This document shows, piece after piece, positions 7,422 to 16,189 of a DNA stretch of 64,000 bases (positions are counted from its first letter, which is position 1; each line of letters begins with the position of its first letter). Source of the DNA: Qipengyuania sp. SS22 (lineage in GTDB: Bacteria > Pseudomonadota > Alphaproteobacteria > Sphingomonadales > Sphingomonadaceae); the NCBI RefSeq assembly GCF_025736935.1, contig NZ_CP107048.1, positions 1,873,501 through 1,937,500 of the forward strand, in the 5' to 3' direction. The translations under genes and the position numbers were made by a program. A model generated the notes under the pieces. It was given only the letters and a program-made list of their open reading frames with translations, searched no databases and was not told the DNA's origin.

Positions 7422-7972
7422 GCCGCGCTCTTGGCCTTGCGGGCGCTGGCGATGTCGACCACGCCGCCACGCTTCAGCGCCGCGCCGGCTTCGGCCTTGC
7501 TGCCATCGGCGCGGATGCCGAGATTGGCGCGCTCGACCAAATGGAGATCGGCCGGGCCGAGGATGCGGCCGTCATGGCTGAGAATCGCGGTCGGGCCGAT
7601 CGGCAGGCGATCACGCTCGTCGACCAGCACCGGGTTCTCGACCACTTCGGCGCCGTATTTCTGGCCCCACTGGCGCAATGCGACCATGGCCGGGAGCAGG
7701 TCGAGTCCCTTGTCGGTCAGGCGATATTCGATCTTGCGCTTGTCATCGGCGCAGGGATCGCGTTTGAGGATGCCGTGCTCGACCAGCTTGGCCAGCCGAT
7801 TGGACAGGATGTTGCGCGCAATCCCCAGTTCGCTGAGGAATTCCTCGAAATGGTGAAGGCCGTTGAAGCTGGCGCGCAGGATCATGAATGACCATCGCTC
7901 GCCCATGACTTCGAGTGCTTGCGGCAGGCCGCATTCGGTCAGTTCACGGAGCGGTTCGCGGATGTCACCCAT
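7418..7972 (-). CDS. HxlR-family winged-helix transcriptional regulator
   Basis: 184 residues. The HxlR domain fills the first 100: CGLPQALEVMGERWSFMILR, FNGLHHFEEFLSELGIARN, then the recognition and wing region ILSNRLAKLVEHGIL. A C-terminal extension of about 80 residues, longer than the family's usual 110-130 total, may bind a ligand or tune dimerisation. HxlR dimers often respond to redox or aldehyde stress through a Cys near the N-terminus; a single Cys sits at about residue 14 here. The divergent promoter region carries several GCAACC/GGTTGC elements that could be its operator. Confidence 0.88.
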   Translation of the reverse strand: MGDIREPLRELTECGLPQALEVMGERWSFMILRASFNGLHHFEEFLSELGIARNILSNRLAKLVEHGILKRDPCADDKRKIEYRLTDKGLDLLPAMVALRQWGQKYGAEVVENPVLVDERDRLPIGPTAILSHDGRILGPADLHLVERANLGIRADGSKAEAGAALKRGGVVDIASARKAKSAA

Positions 7973-7990
7973 AAATTCAGTCCTTTTCCA

Positions 7991-8090
7991 GCAACCTATC
8001 TAGCGAATAATCGGCTTTTGCCAAATTTTTAGATATGTGGGTTGCATTACGCAACCTATAGCACTAGACCGCCCTCCCGCAACAGGTTGC
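7991..8090. promoter_or_regulatory. Cluster of GCAAC/GTTGC elements, probable HxlR operator
   Basis: Between the divergent HxlR and CC_3452-like genes lie GCAACCTAT (7991-7999), the palindrome GGTTGC-ATTAC-GCAACC (8040-8056) and the palindrome GCAAC-AG-GTTGC (8079-8090). Repetition of one core in a divergent promoter is what autoregulated HxlR systems usually show. Assignment to this regulator is inference. Confidence 0.55.
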
Positions 8091-8157
8091 TAAATGAAAC
8101 TCAATTGTGTCGATCGCAAGCCCTGTTGATATAATTGCAATCAGGAAGGACTTCCCC

Positions 8158-8502
8158 ATGACCTCCCCCCTCCCCCGGTCAATCAATATCGGCGTTATCG
8201 CTGCCGCTTTTGCCTACACTTCGCTCACTTTTGGCGCGCTGCTCACGCCGACCGCTGCCGAAGCCCGTTCGAACGGCATCTTCTACACCGTCGAACTGGC
8301 GCAGCCGGTTGCCGAACGGACCACCACCGTGGCCGGCGGCGTCGCCTGGATCTGCCAGGGCACGACCTGCGTCGCCCAGAAGGGCCGCTCGCGCCCGCTG
8401 CGCATGTGCCGCGAACTCCAGCGCGAACATGGCGAAATCGCCGCGTTCACTGCGGACGACAAGGTCCTCGAGGCCGACAAGCTGGCGCAGTGCAACGGCT
8501 GA
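8158..8502 (+). CDS. CC_3452-family secreted protein
   Basis: 114 residues from an ATG behind AGGAAGGA. A signal peptide spans about residues 1-39 (INIGVIAAAFAYTSLTFGALL, cleavage near AEA). The mature part shows YTVELAQPVAERTTTVAGGVAWICQG and then GTTCVAQKGRSRPLRMCREL, the pattern of the CC_3452 family of alphaproteobacteria. Three Cys are near-regularly placed, so a disulfide is likely. Function is unknown. It is divergent from the HxlR regulator and so may be its target, and is followed by a strong terminator. Confidence 0.75.
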   Translation: MTSPLPRSINIGVIAAAFAYTSLTFGALLTPTAAEARSNGIFYTVELAQPVAERTTTVAGGVAWICQGTTCVAQKGRSRPLRMCRELQREHGEIAAFTADDKVLEADKLAQCNG

Positions 8503-8546
8503 TCCGTACCCGATTCCACCCCTCTCCTTCGGGTGGCTACCTTGCG

Positions 8547-8578
8547 GGCCCTGGCGATTCGATCGCCGGGGCCTTTTT
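8547..8578 (+). terminator. Intrinsic terminator after the CC_3452-like gene
   Basis: GGCCCTGGCGAT and ATCGCCGGGGCC form a long stem over a TCG loop, followed by TTTTT. It reaches the last base of the opposing HAD gene. Confidence 0.8.
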
Positions 8579-9183
8579 CATATCAGCCCACGACTCGCGA
8601 GATCCGCCTCGAGCGCAGGAGCATGGGTGAAATGATGGACCTGCCAGCCGCAAGCCGCGGCGGCATCCACATTGGCGCGATTGTCGTCGATGAACAGCAT
8701 GGCTTCGGCGGGCTTACCGAAGCGGTCCTGTGCCAGCGCGAAGATCGCCGGGTCGGGCTTGGCCAGCTTTTCCTCGCCCGAGACGACGATATGCCCGAAG
8801 CGGTCGAAGATCGGCGCGGTGGGGCGAAAGCCCGCCCAGAACTCGGCCCCGAAATTGGTGATGGCGAATAGCGGCATGCCGCGCGCGTCGAGTCGCTCGA
8901 CCAGCGCATGGCTGCCCGGCACAGGACCTGGAATGGTCTCGTTGAAGCGCGCCGCATAGGCGCGGATCTCGGTTTCGAAGTCGGGGTAAAGCGCGATCCG
9001 TTCGGGGACCATGTCGGCCAGCGATCGCCCGGCATCGGCTTCGAAGTGCCATTCCTCGGTCACCACTTCGCCGAGAAGCTTGGCAAGGCGGTCGGGGTCA
9101 GCGACGATCTTTTCGAACAGATGCGCCAATTGCCATTGGTAAAGCACGCGGCCCACATCGAATACGACGGCTTCAACCTGCAT
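8578..9183 (-). CDS. HAD-superfamily hydrolase (YihX-like)
   Basis: 201 residues from ATG 9183, preceded by GAGGTG; a GTG three bases upstream is the alternative. HAD motif I is VVFDVGRVLYQW. As in YihX-type phosphatases, Gly replaces the usual second Asp. Motif II is around FAITNFG, motif III the Lys in KLAKPDPAIF, and motif IV MLFIDDNRANVDAA. A helical cap lies between residues 20 and 90. Probably a cytosolic phosphatase for small phosphorylated metabolites; the substrate cannot be read from the sequence. Confidence 0.87.
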   Translation of the reverse strand: MQVEAVVFDVGRVLYQWQLAHLFEKIVADPDRLAKLLGEVVTEEWHFEADAGRSLADMVPERIALYPDFETEIRAYAARFNETIPGPVPGSHALVERLDARGMPLFAITNFGAEFWAGFRPTAPIFDRFGHIVVSGEEKLAKPDPAIFALAQDRFGKPAEAMLFIDDNRANVDAAAACGWQVHHFTHAPALEADLASRGLI

Positions 9184-9268
9184 CACATCACCTCAAACGC
9201 GAACGGCCCGTACTCCTCTCGGAGCCGGGCCGATCTGCTAGACTGCCGCCCAGCGGGCGACGCGCTAG

Positions 9269-9394
9269 TTAGCCCTGGCGGGCCTTGAAGCGGCGGTTGG
9301 TCTTGTTGATGACATAGGTGCGCCCGCGGCGACGGATGACGCGGCAATCGCGATGACGGGCCTTGAGCGACTTGAGGCTGTTGCGGATCTTCAT
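9269..9394 (-). CDS. rpmJ: 50S ribosomal protein L36 (41-residue, C-minus type)
   Basis: 41 residues, starting [19 protein letters not shown] and ending [13 protein letters not shown]. This is the longer L36 form of alphaproteobacteria, with a single Cys instead of the zinc-binding Cys/His set, so it should be zinc-independent. It stands alone between the HAD gene and a non-coding gap of about 150 bp before the HIT gene. Confidence 0.96.
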   Translation of the reverse strand: MKIRNSLKSLKARHRDCRVIRRRGRTYVINKTNRRFKARQG

Positions 9395-9543
9395 GATGTC
9401 TCTCTGGAAATAAATGCGCGCCGGAAATGGTGTCCCGACGCGTCGAAATCAAGCGGCCCGATAACCGGCGACAGGGATTCGGTCAACCTTATTCGGGTGC
9501 GCAAACCGTATCGAACCGACCGCGCCTGTCGCCCCCGTGGGCC

Positions 9544-9927
9544 CTATCGCCGGGCGATCATCGGCCCCAGCGGCTCACCGCCAAAGATATGGACATGCAG
9601 GTGCGGCACTTCCTGTCCGCCATGCGCGCCGATATTGGCCATCATACGGTAGCCGGGTTCGACCAGCCCCTTGTCGCGTGCGACCTGGCCGACCGCGCGG
9701 ACGAAGCCGGCGATCTCTTCCGCGCTCGCGGTGGCGCTGAAATCGTCCCAGCTGACATAGCGGCCCTTGGGAATCACCAGTGTGTGTACTTCGGCCTGCG
9801 GGTTGATATCCTCGAAGGCATAGGCCCAATCGTCTTCATAGACCTTGGACGAGGGGATTTCCCCGCGCAGGATCTTGGCGAAGATATTGTCGTCGTCGAA
9901 AGGCAGCGTCGGGTCGATCGGCATCAT
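9544..9927 (-). CDS. HIT-family nucleotide-binding protein
   Basis: 127 residues. The histidine triad HLHVHIF lies near residue 108; the N-terminal DDDNIFAKILRGEIP and INPQAEVHTLVIPK strands are those of HINT/PKCI-type hydrolases acting on nucleoside phosphoramidates or acyl-AMPs. The start overlaps the hisE stop (ATGATG; a second ATG at 9924 is equally possible). This linkage downstream of hisE is common in sphingomonads, but a direct role in histidine synthesis is not implied. Confidence 0.92.
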   Translation of the reverse strand: MMPIDPTLPFDDDNIFAKILRGEIPSSKVYEDDWAYAFEDINPQAEVHTLVIPKGRYVSWDDFSATASAEEIAGFVRAVGQVARDKGLVEPGYRMMANIGAHGGQEVPHLHVHIFGGEPLGPMIARR

Positions 9928-10238
9928 GCGCTCCTGTTGGCTTTCTCGTCGATTCCCGACACGCCCTCGCGCCGGTCGAGTTCGGCCAGGACCTCGGCAA
10001 AATCGATGTCGCGCGCATCCAGCGCGACGAGCAGGTGAAAGAGGATGTCCGCCGCCTCTCCGACCAGTTCTCCGTCATCGCCCGACAGCGTCGCAATGGC
10101 GGCCTCGACCCCTTCCTCACCCAGCTTGCGCGCGATTTGCGGCAGGCCCTTGGCATGGAGGCTGGCGACATAGCTGTGCGACGGATCGGCCGCGCGGCGT
10201 TGCGCGATGGTCTGGGCGAGACGGGAGAGCGTATCCAT
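9924..10238 (-). CDS. hisE: Phosphoribosyl-ATP pyrophosphatase
   Basis: 104 residues, the all-alpha MazG-like HisE fold, with KLGEEGVEAAIA (about residues 38-49) and GEAADILFHLLVAL carrying the acidic metal ligands. It performs the second step of histidine synthesis, hydrolysing PR-ATP to PR-AMP. It is a stand-alone enzyme, not fused to HisI; hisI is not in the window. Minus-strand his group, overlapping the HIT gene. Confidence 0.95.
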   Translation of the reverse strand: MDTLSRLAQTIAQRRAADPSHSYVASLHAKGLPQIARKLGEEGVEAAIATLSGDDGELVGEAADILFHLLVALDARDIDFAEVLAELDRREGVSGIDEKANRSA

Positions 10239-10277
10239 GCCGCGTGCTATGCACGGCGCGTGCGCGCAGCGTCAATC

Positions 10278-10433
10278 TCAGTCGCGGCCGATCATGAAGC
10301 GGCCGACCAGCAAGCCGGCAATCCCGACCGCGACCAGCGTCAGCGTGCTCGGTTCGACCAGCCGCGCGGCGAGACCGGCAGGGCCGCCCAGATCCGCGAA
10401 TTGCGCGGCCAGCGAAATGAACTGGCTGGTCAT
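10278..10433 (-). CDS. 51-residue membrane peptide between hisF and hisE
   Basis: Reads MTSQFISLAAQFADLGGPAG... then EPSTLTLVAVGIAGLLVGRF and ends MIGRD. One C-terminal hydrophobic helix of about 17 residues is followed by a short charged tail. EPSTLTLVAVGIAGL looks like the Pro-Glu-Pro-helix-Arg of PEP-CTERM sorting signals, but there is no N-terminal signal peptide, so this may be coincidence. Position in the his group, between hisF (73 bp upstream) and hisE (39 bp downstream), supports it as a real gene. Function unknown. Confidence 0.65.
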   Translation of the reverse strand: MTSQFISLAAQFADLGGPAGLAARLVEPSTLTLVAVGIAGLLVGRFMIGRD

Positions 10434-10506
10434 GGGCGGTGTATATCACGTGCCACGCTATGAAGGACGAACCGCGCTTGCCCTGTCCCGTGGAGGGACG
10501 GGCGGG

Positions 10507-11277
10507 TCAGCCCCTCGCGGGCAACCCCGCAGCGCGCAGCGCGGCATGCGCTTCGGCCACGGTGTGTTCGCCGAAATGGAAGATCGAGGCGGCAAGGACC
10601 GCGCTGGCATGGCCGCGCGTCACGCCTTCGACGAGGTGGTCGAGCTGGCCGACACCCCCGCTGGCAATGACCGGCACCGACACCGCATCGGCAATCGCGC
10701 GGGTCAGGTCGACGTCATATCCGCTCTTCGTCCCGTCACCATCCATCGAGGTGACGAGCAACTCGCCCGCCCCCAGTTCGGCCAGCCGAATCGCGTGACC
10801 GACTGCATCGATCCCGGTCGGTTCGCGCCCGCCGTGGGTGTAGATCTCCCAGCCGCGGACATCGCCGCGGGTCGAGGCGCGCGCATCGACCGAGGCGACC
10901 ACGCACTGGCTGCCGAACTTCTCCGCGATCTCGCGCACCAGCTCGGGCCGCGCGACGGCCGCGGAATTGACCGCCACCTTGTCCGCCCCGGCGAGCAGCA
11001 GCGCGCGCGCATCCTCGACACTGCGCACCCCGCCACCCACGGTCAGCGGCATGAAGCACACTTCCGCGGTCCGCCGGACCATGTCGAGCAGCGTGCCGCG
11101 CCCTTCGTGGCTGGCGGAAATGTCGAGGAAGCACAATTCGTCGGCGCCCGCCGCATCATAGGCCTGCGCCTGTTCGACCGGGTCGCCCGCATCGCGCAGA
11201 TCGACGAAGTTCACGCCCTTGACCACGCGCCCGTCGCGCACGTCGAGACAGGGTATGACACGGATGCGGACGGTCAT
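10507..11277 (-). CDS. hisF: Imidazole glycerol phosphate synthase, cyclase subunit
   Basis: 256 residues, TIM barrel. [20 protein letters not shown] at the N-terminus holds the catalytic Asp (near residue 11); the second Asp is in [14 protein letters not shown] (about residue 130), and the phosphate sites are [10 protein letters not shown] and VIASGGVG. It closes the imidazole ring using ammonia from HisH. Its ATG overlaps the hisA stop by four bases. Confidence 0.97.
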   Translation of the reverse strand: MTVRIRVIPCLDVRDGRVVKGVNFVDLRDAGDPVEQAQAYDAAGADELCFLDISASHEGRGTLLDMVRRTAEVCFMPLTVGGGVRSVEDARALLLAGADKVAVNSAAVARPELVREIAEKFGSQCVVASVDARASTRGDVRGWEIYTHGGREPTGIDAVGHAIRLAELGAGELLVTSMDGDGTKSGYDVDLTRAIADAVSVPVIASGGVGQLDHLVEGVTRGHASAVLAASIFHFGEHTVAEAHAALRAAGLPARG

Positions 11278-12002
11278 GCGCGCTTCGCCACGCGCAGCGC
11301 CGCGGCCAGATCCAGCCGCCCGTCATACAGCGCCCGGCCCGTGATAACGCCCTCGATCCCGTCCTTCGCAAATTGCCTCAGCGTATCGATATCGGTGAGG
11401 CCCTTGACCCCGCCGCTGGCAATGACCGGGATATCCACCTGTCGGGCCAGCCCCACGGTGGCATCGATATTGACGCCCTTGAGCATGCCGTCGCGCCCGA
11501 TGTCGGTAAACAGCAGGCTAGCGACGCCCGCATCCTCGAACCGGCGCGCCATGTCGACGATCGGGACATCGGATACTTCGGCCCAGCCATCGGTCGCGAC
11601 CATGCCGTCGCGCGCATCGACCGCGACCACGATCGCCTCGGGATAGTCGCGCGCCATGTCCTTGACGAATTGCGGGTGCTTGAGCGCTGCGGTGCCGATC
11701 ACGATCCGCGCAATGCCTGCGGCAAACCAGCCTTCGACATCGGCGGGCGTGCGGATGCCGCCGCCCAGCTGGACGCGTCCGGGGAAGGCGGCGACCACCG
11801 CCTCGACCGCGCCGCGATTCTGCGCCGAGCCTGCGAACGAGCCGTCGAGGTCGACCACATGCAAATGGTCCGCACCCGCTTCGGCAAAGAGGGCGGCCTG
11901 CGCCGCTGGATCGTCGCCATAGACGGTCGCGCGGTCCATATCGCCTTCGGCGAGACGGACGACCTGGCCGTTCTTGAGGTCGATAGCGGGAAATACGATC
12001 AT
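11274..12002 (-). CDS. hisA: ProFAR isomerase
   Basis: 242 residues. A TIM barrel related to His[16 protein letters not shown] with the catalytic Asp near residue 8, [14 protein letters not shown], and the second catalytic Asp in [14 protein letters not shown] (about residue 130). It carries out the Amadori rearrangement of ProFAR to PRFAR. A 55-bp gap separates it from hisH upstream. Confidence 0.97.
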   Translation of the reverse strand: MIVFPAIDLKNGQVVRLAEGDMDRATVYGDDPAAQAALFAEAGADHLHVVDLDGSFAGSAQNRGAVEAVVAAFPGRVQLGGGIRTPADVEGWFAAGIARIVIGTAALKHPQFVKDMARDYPEAIVVAVDARDGMVATDGWAEVSDVPIVDMARRFEDAGVASLLFTDIGRDGMLKGVNIDATVGLARQVDIPVIASGGVKGLTDIDTLRQFAKDGIEGVITGRALYDGRLDLAAALRVAKRA

Positions 12003-12057
12003 GGTCTGGTGTCCAGTGCGGCTTCGGCCCCGGGGCAGCGAGGCAAGGTCAGCGAAA

Positions 12058-12684
12058 TCACGGCTTCCATTCGAGGAATTTGCTCAACAGGTCGAGCCCG
12101 TAGGCCTGGCTCTTCTCGGGATGGAATTGCACCCCCACGACATTGTCGCGCCCGACCGCAGCAACCAGCCCGCCGCCATGATCGGTCATCGCCAGCACAT
12201 CTTCGTGGTGGCGCACCTTGAAATGGTAGGAGTGCAGGAAATAGGCCTCGCCGCCGGCCAACACATCGTGCTCGCGCGCATGCGGCATCGGGGCGACATC
12301 GTTCCAGCCCATATGCGGGACCTTCACGCTGATATCGCTCGGTTCGATCTTGCGCACCGCGCCGTCGATCCAGCCCAAACCCGGTGTCTCGCCATGTTCG
12401 AGGCCGCGCGTGGCGAGCAATTGCATGCCCACGCAAATACCGAGGAACGGCGCCCCGCCGACGAACACTCGCTCGCGCATGGCTTCGACCACGCCCTGCT
12501 CGGCGCGAAGGCCTTCGGCGCAGGCCTTGAACGAGCCGACGCCAGGAAGCACGATCCGGTCGGCCGCGCGCAGCACATCGGGATCGGCGGTCACCTTGAC
12601 GGTCGCCCCGACCCGGCGGAGCGCGTTTTCGACCGAATGCAGATTGCCCGCGCCGTAATCGACAAGCGCGACGATTTCACCCAC
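12058..12684 (-). CDS. hisH: Imidazole glycerol phosphate synthase, glutaminase subunit
   Basis: 208 residues from GTG 12684 ([20 protein letters not shown]); longer frames upstream are hisB in another frame. Class I glutamine amidotransferase with nucleophile Cys in [11 protein letters not shown] (about residue 84) and the His-Glu pair in [10 protein letters not shown] (about 190). It supplies ammonia to HisF. The start overlaps the end of hisB by eight bases. Confidence 0.96.
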   Translation of the reverse strand: MGEIVALVDYGAGNLHSVENALRRVGATVKVTADPDVLRAADRIVLPGVGSFKACAEGLRAEQGVVEAMRERVFVGGAPFLGICVGMQLLATRGLEHGETPGLGWIDGAVRKIEPSDISVKVPHMGWNDVAPMPHAREHDVLAGGEAYFLHSYHFKVRHHEDVLAMTDHGGGLVAAVGRDNVVGVQFHPEKSQAYGLDLLSKFLEWKP

Positions 12685-13270
12685 CGAGCTGCCCCTTGGT
12701 GCTCGGGATTGCGCCGCCCTTGCGCGGATCGACTTCGACTGCCGCGCGCATCGCGCGGGCAAAGCCCTTGTAGATCGCTTCGCAGATATGGTGGTTGTTG
12801 CTGCCGTAGAGCAGTTCGACATGCAGCGTCAGCCCGCAGGTCTGGGCGACCGAATGGAACCAGTGCTCGATCAGTTCGGTGTCCCATTCGCCCAGCTTTT
12901 CCTGGCTGAACCCGGCCTTCCACACGAGATAAGGACGACCCGAAATATCCAGCGCGACCCGCGCCAGTGTTTCGTCCATCGGCGAATAGGCGCTGCCGTA
13001 ACGCGCGATCCCGCCCTTGTCGCCAAGCGCGGCGGCCAGCGCCTGGCCCAGCGCCAGCGCGCTGTCTTCGGTCGTGTGATGCTGGTCGATATGCAGGTCG
13101 CCATCGACCTTCATCGTGACATCGATCAACGAATGCTTGGCGAACTGTTCGACCATGTGATCGAGGAAGCCGATCCCGGTCTCGATCTGATATGATCCCG
13201 TCCCGTCGAGATCGATCTCGACGAGGATCCTGGTTTCCGCAGTGTTTCGCTCGATCCGGCCTGTACGCAT
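12677..13270 (-). CDS. hisB: Imidazoleglycerol-phosphate dehydratase
   Basis: 197 residues, the monofunctional bacterial form. The paired metal-binding motifs are [11 protein letters not shown] and [20 protein letters not shown] near the N-terminus, and the repeated set [11 protein letters not shown] and [18 protein letters not shown] near the C-terminus. It dehydrates IGP to imidazole-acetol phosphate with Mn. It is the first gene of the his run seen here, divergent from sspB across 112 bp that should hold both promoters. Confidence 0.97.
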   Translation of the reverse strand: MRTGRIERNTAETRILVEIDLDGTGSYQIETGIGFLDHMVEQFAKHSLIDVTMKVDGDLHIDQHHTTEDSALALGQALAAALGDKGGIARYGSAYSPMDETLARVALDISGRPYLVWKAGFSQEKLGEWDTELIEHWFHSVAQTCGLTLHVELLYGSNNHHICEAIYKGFARAMRAAVEVDPRKGGAIPSTKGQLGG

Positions 13271-13382
13271 GCCGCCGCGCTAGAGCCGCGCGCGGCGAGG
13301 CGCAAGATAATGCACCACTTACACGGTAAAGGCGTTCTTAAACCGCTTGACCCCGCCCGCATGCCACTCCACCTAGCGCGGC

Positions 13383-13886
13383 ATGAGCGACGATACGCCC
13401 GACAGCCTGATCCCTTACGATTCCATCGTGCAGGAAGCCCTGCGCGCCGTGGTCGGTCGGGTGTTGGGAGAAATCGAGCAGGGCGGCAGCGAACTGCCCG
13501 GCGCGCATCACTTCTACATTACCTTCAAGACCCATGCCCCAGGCGTCTCGATCCCGGCCAATCTGCGCGAGCGGTTCCCCGACGAGATGACCATCGTGCT
13601 ACAGAACAAGTTCTGGAATTTGAACGTGCGCGAAGATGGCTTTGCCGTCGGCCTGTCGTTCAACCAAGTCCCGTCCGAACTCGACATCCCCTATGCCGCG
13701 ATCACGCAATTCGTCGATCCGGCGGTGGATTTCGGGCTGCAGTTCCAGGCGACCGTCGCCGACATGGCACCCGCGCCGACCGAACATCCCGATAATGACG
13801 GGACGGAACAGGCGGTTGGCGAAGCCGTTGATGGGGCAGATGACGGCTCGAATGTCGTCACGGTCGATTTCGGCCGCAAGAAGTAA
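13383..13886 (+). CDS. sspB: SspB-family ClpXP adaptor
   Basis: 167 residues. The substrate-binding domain (residues about 10-125) shows PYDSIVQEALRAVVGRVLGEI, HHFYITFKT, PGVSIPANLRERFPDEMTIVLQ and FWNLNV, typical of alphaproteobacterial SspB. An acidic, disordered linker follows, ending in the short VVTVDFGRKK tail that corresponds to the ClpX-docking peptide. It delivers ssrA-tagged and other substrates to ClpXP. Divergent from hisB. Confidence 0.9.
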   Translation: MSDDTPDSLIPYDSIVQEALRAVVGRVLGEIEQGGSELPGAHHFYITFKTHAPGVSIPANLRERFPDEMTIVLQNKFWNLNVREDGFAVGLSFNQVPSELDIPYAAITQFVDPAVDFGLQFQATVADMAPAPTEHPDNDGTEQAVGEAVDGADDGSNVVTVDFGRKK

Positions 13887-13919
13887 GCGCCGGGTCTTCC
13901 CGGTAAAGCGGGGCATGAC

Positions 13920-14369
13920 ATGGCGAAACTCGGACTGACCGACGAAGACAAACCGAACCATCTGACCGATGTGGTTGGCGATGGGCTCGAACGCGTGACC
14001 GACCGGTCGCCGTCGCACGACGACCCGGTGCCGGGTCCGAGCAGCAATCCGGCAACCAATCTAATCATTCACGACATCCTGCTGCGCAGCGCCGGGCGGC
14101 TGTCGCGCATGGCGGTCGAAAAGGCAGTGCTTGGCCGGCAATATGGCAAGCAGTTCGCCAAGGATGCGGTCGAAAGCCGCAGCCTGGTGCATACGCTGGC
14201 GGCTTACGGCGTGACCAAGGTCGCGACCAAATCGGTGCCCGGCGCACTGGTGGTGACCACCGGATTGGCGCTTAAGGTGCTGTTCGATCGCAGCCAGTCG
14301 AAGCGTCAGGCGCGCCGCAAGGGTGACCGCAGCCTGCGCAAACAGGCATCTTCCGACAGCAAGATCTGA
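13920..14369 (+). CDS. Conserved hypothetical protein with basic C-terminus
   Basis: 149 residues. The N-terminal 45 are polar, acidic and probably disordered. A helical region follows with moderate hydrophobicity (AAYGVTKVATKSVPGALVVTTGLALKVLF), possibly a membrane-associating hairpin, and the tail is strongly basic (SQSKRQARRKGDRSLRKQ). No family recognised. It lies between sspB and gmk in the same orientation, 33 bp after sspB. Confidence 0.72.
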   Translation: MAKLGLTDEDKPNHLTDVVGDGLERVTDRSPSHDDPVPGPSSNPATNLIIHDILLRSAGRLSRMAVEKAVLGRQYGKQFAKDAVESRSLVHTLAAYGVTKVATKSVPGALVVTTGLALKVLFDRSQSKRQARRKGDRSLRKQASSDSKI

Positions 14370-14424
14370 CCCGATACTGCGCGCAGGGGTTGATTTGGCG
14401 GCGTCCCATGCGGCAACAGCGCGC

Positions 14425-15072
14425 ATGGCCGAATCCACCCTGCAATCCGCTACGCTTGCCCGCCGCGGGCTGATGTTCATCCTGTCCTCGCCCAGCGGGG
14501 CCGGGAAAACCACCATTTCGCGCATGCTGCTCGGTAGCGATGACGAGATCAAGCTGTCGGTCAGCGTTACCACGCGTCCGCCGCGCGCCGGCGAAGTGGA
14601 CGGGGTGCACTATTATTTCGTCGACGATGCCGAGTTCGATGCGATGGTCGAGGAAGATGATTTCTACGAATGGGCGCATGTCTTCGGCCATCGCTATGGC
14701 ACGCCCAAGGGCCGTATCCGCAACGCGTTGAAGGAAGGACAGGATTTCCTGTTCGACATCGACTGGCAGGGCACGCAGCAGCTGTTCCAGAAGGACCAGC
14801 AGGACGTCGTCCGCGTGTTCATCCTGCCGCCGAGCATCGCCGAACTCGAACGCCGTTTGCGCAGCCGCAACACCGATCCCGAAGACGTGATCGCCGCGCG
14901 CATGGAACGCGCGCGCGCCGAGATCAGCCACTGGGACGCCTATGATTACGTAGTGATCAACGAGGATGTCGACAGCTGCTTCGACAAGGTCAGCGAAATC
15001 CTCGACGCCGAACGCATGAAACGCCAGCGCCAGACGGGGCTGATCCCCTTCGTGCGCGAATTGATGGCCTGA
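14425..15072 (+). CDS. gmk: Guanylate kinase
   Basis: 215 residues from ATG 14425. P-loop SPSGAGKTT near residue 24; GMP-binding elements SVSVTTRPPRAGEVDGVHYYF and DDFYEWAHVFGHRYGTP; IDWQGTQQL carries the Mg-linked Asp; the lid region is RRLRSRNTDPEDVIAARM. It phosphorylates GMP/dGMP with ATP. It sits downstream of the sspB pair and upstream of a GGDEF gene. Confidence 0.97.
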   Translation: MAESTLQSATLARRGLMFILSSPSGAGKTTISRMLLGSDDEIKLSVSVTTRPPRAGEVDGVHYYFVDDAEFDAMVEEDDFYEWAHVFGHRYGTPKGRIRNALKEGQDFLFDIDWQGTQQLFQKDQQDVVRVFILPPSIAELERRLRSRNTDPEDVIAARMERARAEISHWDAYDYVVINEDVDSCFDKVSEILDAERMKRQRQTGLIPFVRELMA

Positions 15073-15187
15073 CGCCGGACCGGGATACCCCGCAGCATAT
15101 GCACACGTTCAATCCCTGGGCCCCTTTTGCCGCGCCAACCGTTGGCCGGGCAGGATTTTGGCAAGAGTTCGAGGCAGCCGGATAGAT

Positions 15188-16165
15188 ATGTCCCCGATGC
15201 AGTCCGACAGTGGGGCGAAAGTGATGGCGTTTCTCGAACGCCATCGGCTGCCGCCCTCCCCGCAGAATTACACGCTCGCCTACGTCGCGCTGAACGACGC
15301 AGGCTCGCCCATGGGCCGCGCGGTCGAGGCGATCATCGCCGAAGGGTACCGCATCAAGCAGGACGAGGCGGACGAGATTTTCGACCGCCACGGCGGGATC
15401 GCGATATTCGGTTCGCAGGAACGCAATGATGGCGAACTGGCCGCGCATCTGCGGCACCAGGCAATCAAGCTGGGTGAACTCGCGTCCTCGGCGGCCGATG
15501 CCACCGGCGCCTTCGCGCGCGAACTGAGCGAGGAGGCCGACACGTTTTCGGGCGACGGCAGCAATACGCTGTCGATCGTCGCGCGGATGATCGAGCAATC
15601 ACTCGACACACAGACCCGGCTGACTGCAGCGATGGACGAGGTCAAGGCACTGCGCGAGGAGCTGGAGGCGGCACGTCATGATGCCCAGCGCGACGAGCTG
15701 ACCGGCCTTGCCAATCGCCGGGCGATCGACGGCTATCTCGCCGAACTCGCCGAAAAAGGCGAACCGCGGATCATCGCGCTGTGCGATATCGACCGCTTCA
15801 AATCGGTCAACGATCGCTATGGCCACAATGTCGGCGACCGCGTGATCAAGCTGGTTGCAGATACGCTGGACGACGCCTGCGGCCCGCATTTCGTCGGCCG
15901 GTGGGGCGGCGAGGAATTCATCGTCGTCATCCCGTCCGGCGATGCGGCCGCGGCAGTCAAGCTGCTCGATTTCGCCCGTAGCGAATTGGCGGACAAGGAC
16001 TTCAAGCTGCGCGAGACCGACGAGCCGATGGGGCTGATCTCGTTCTCGGGCGGTGTGGCATTGGCGACCGGCGGGGCGGAGGCCAATGCGGCATCGCTGC
16101 GGCAGGCCGACCAGGCGCTTTATCGCGCCAAGGCCTCGGGCCGCAATTGTATCCTCTGCGCCTGA
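15188..16165 (+). CDS. GGDEF-domain protein (diguanylate cyclase)
   Basis: 325 residues from ATG 15188, soluble, no membrane segment. The N-terminal 150 residues are helical (AFLERHRLPPSPQNYTLAYVAL; then a long coiled coil, TRLTAAMDEVKALREELEAARHDA). The catalytic domain starts at RDELTGLANRRAIDGYL and holds IALCDIDRFKSVNDRYGHNVGD, then the signature GRWGGEEFIVVIP, an active GGEEF form. The position that would carry the RxxD inhibitory site reads CGPH, so product feedback by that site is absent. It probably makes cyclic di-GMP in the cytosol. Confidence 0.9.
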   Translation: MSPMQSDSGAKVMAFLERHRLPPSPQNYTLAYVALNDAGSPMGRAVEAIIAEGYRIKQDEADEIFDRHGGIAIFGSQERNDGELAAHLRHQAIKLGELASSAADATGAFARELSEEADTFSGDGSNTLSIVARMIEQSLDTQTRLTAAMDEVKALREELEAARHDAQRDELTGLANRRAIDGYLAELAEKGEPRIIALCDIDRFKSVNDRYGHNVGDRVIKLVADTLDDACGPHFVGRWGGEEFIVVIPSGDAAAAVKLLDFARSELADKDFKLRETDEPMGLISFSGGVALATGGAEANAASLRQADQALYRAKASGRNCILCA

Positions 16166-16189
16166 CCGGCCAACCCCGCCGATGCAGCC

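Noticed and set aside
9204..9236. CGGCCCG/CGGGCCG hairpin after rpmJ as a terminator
   Set aside because: The stem is followed by only scattered T residues on either strand, so an intrinsic terminator cannot be supported.
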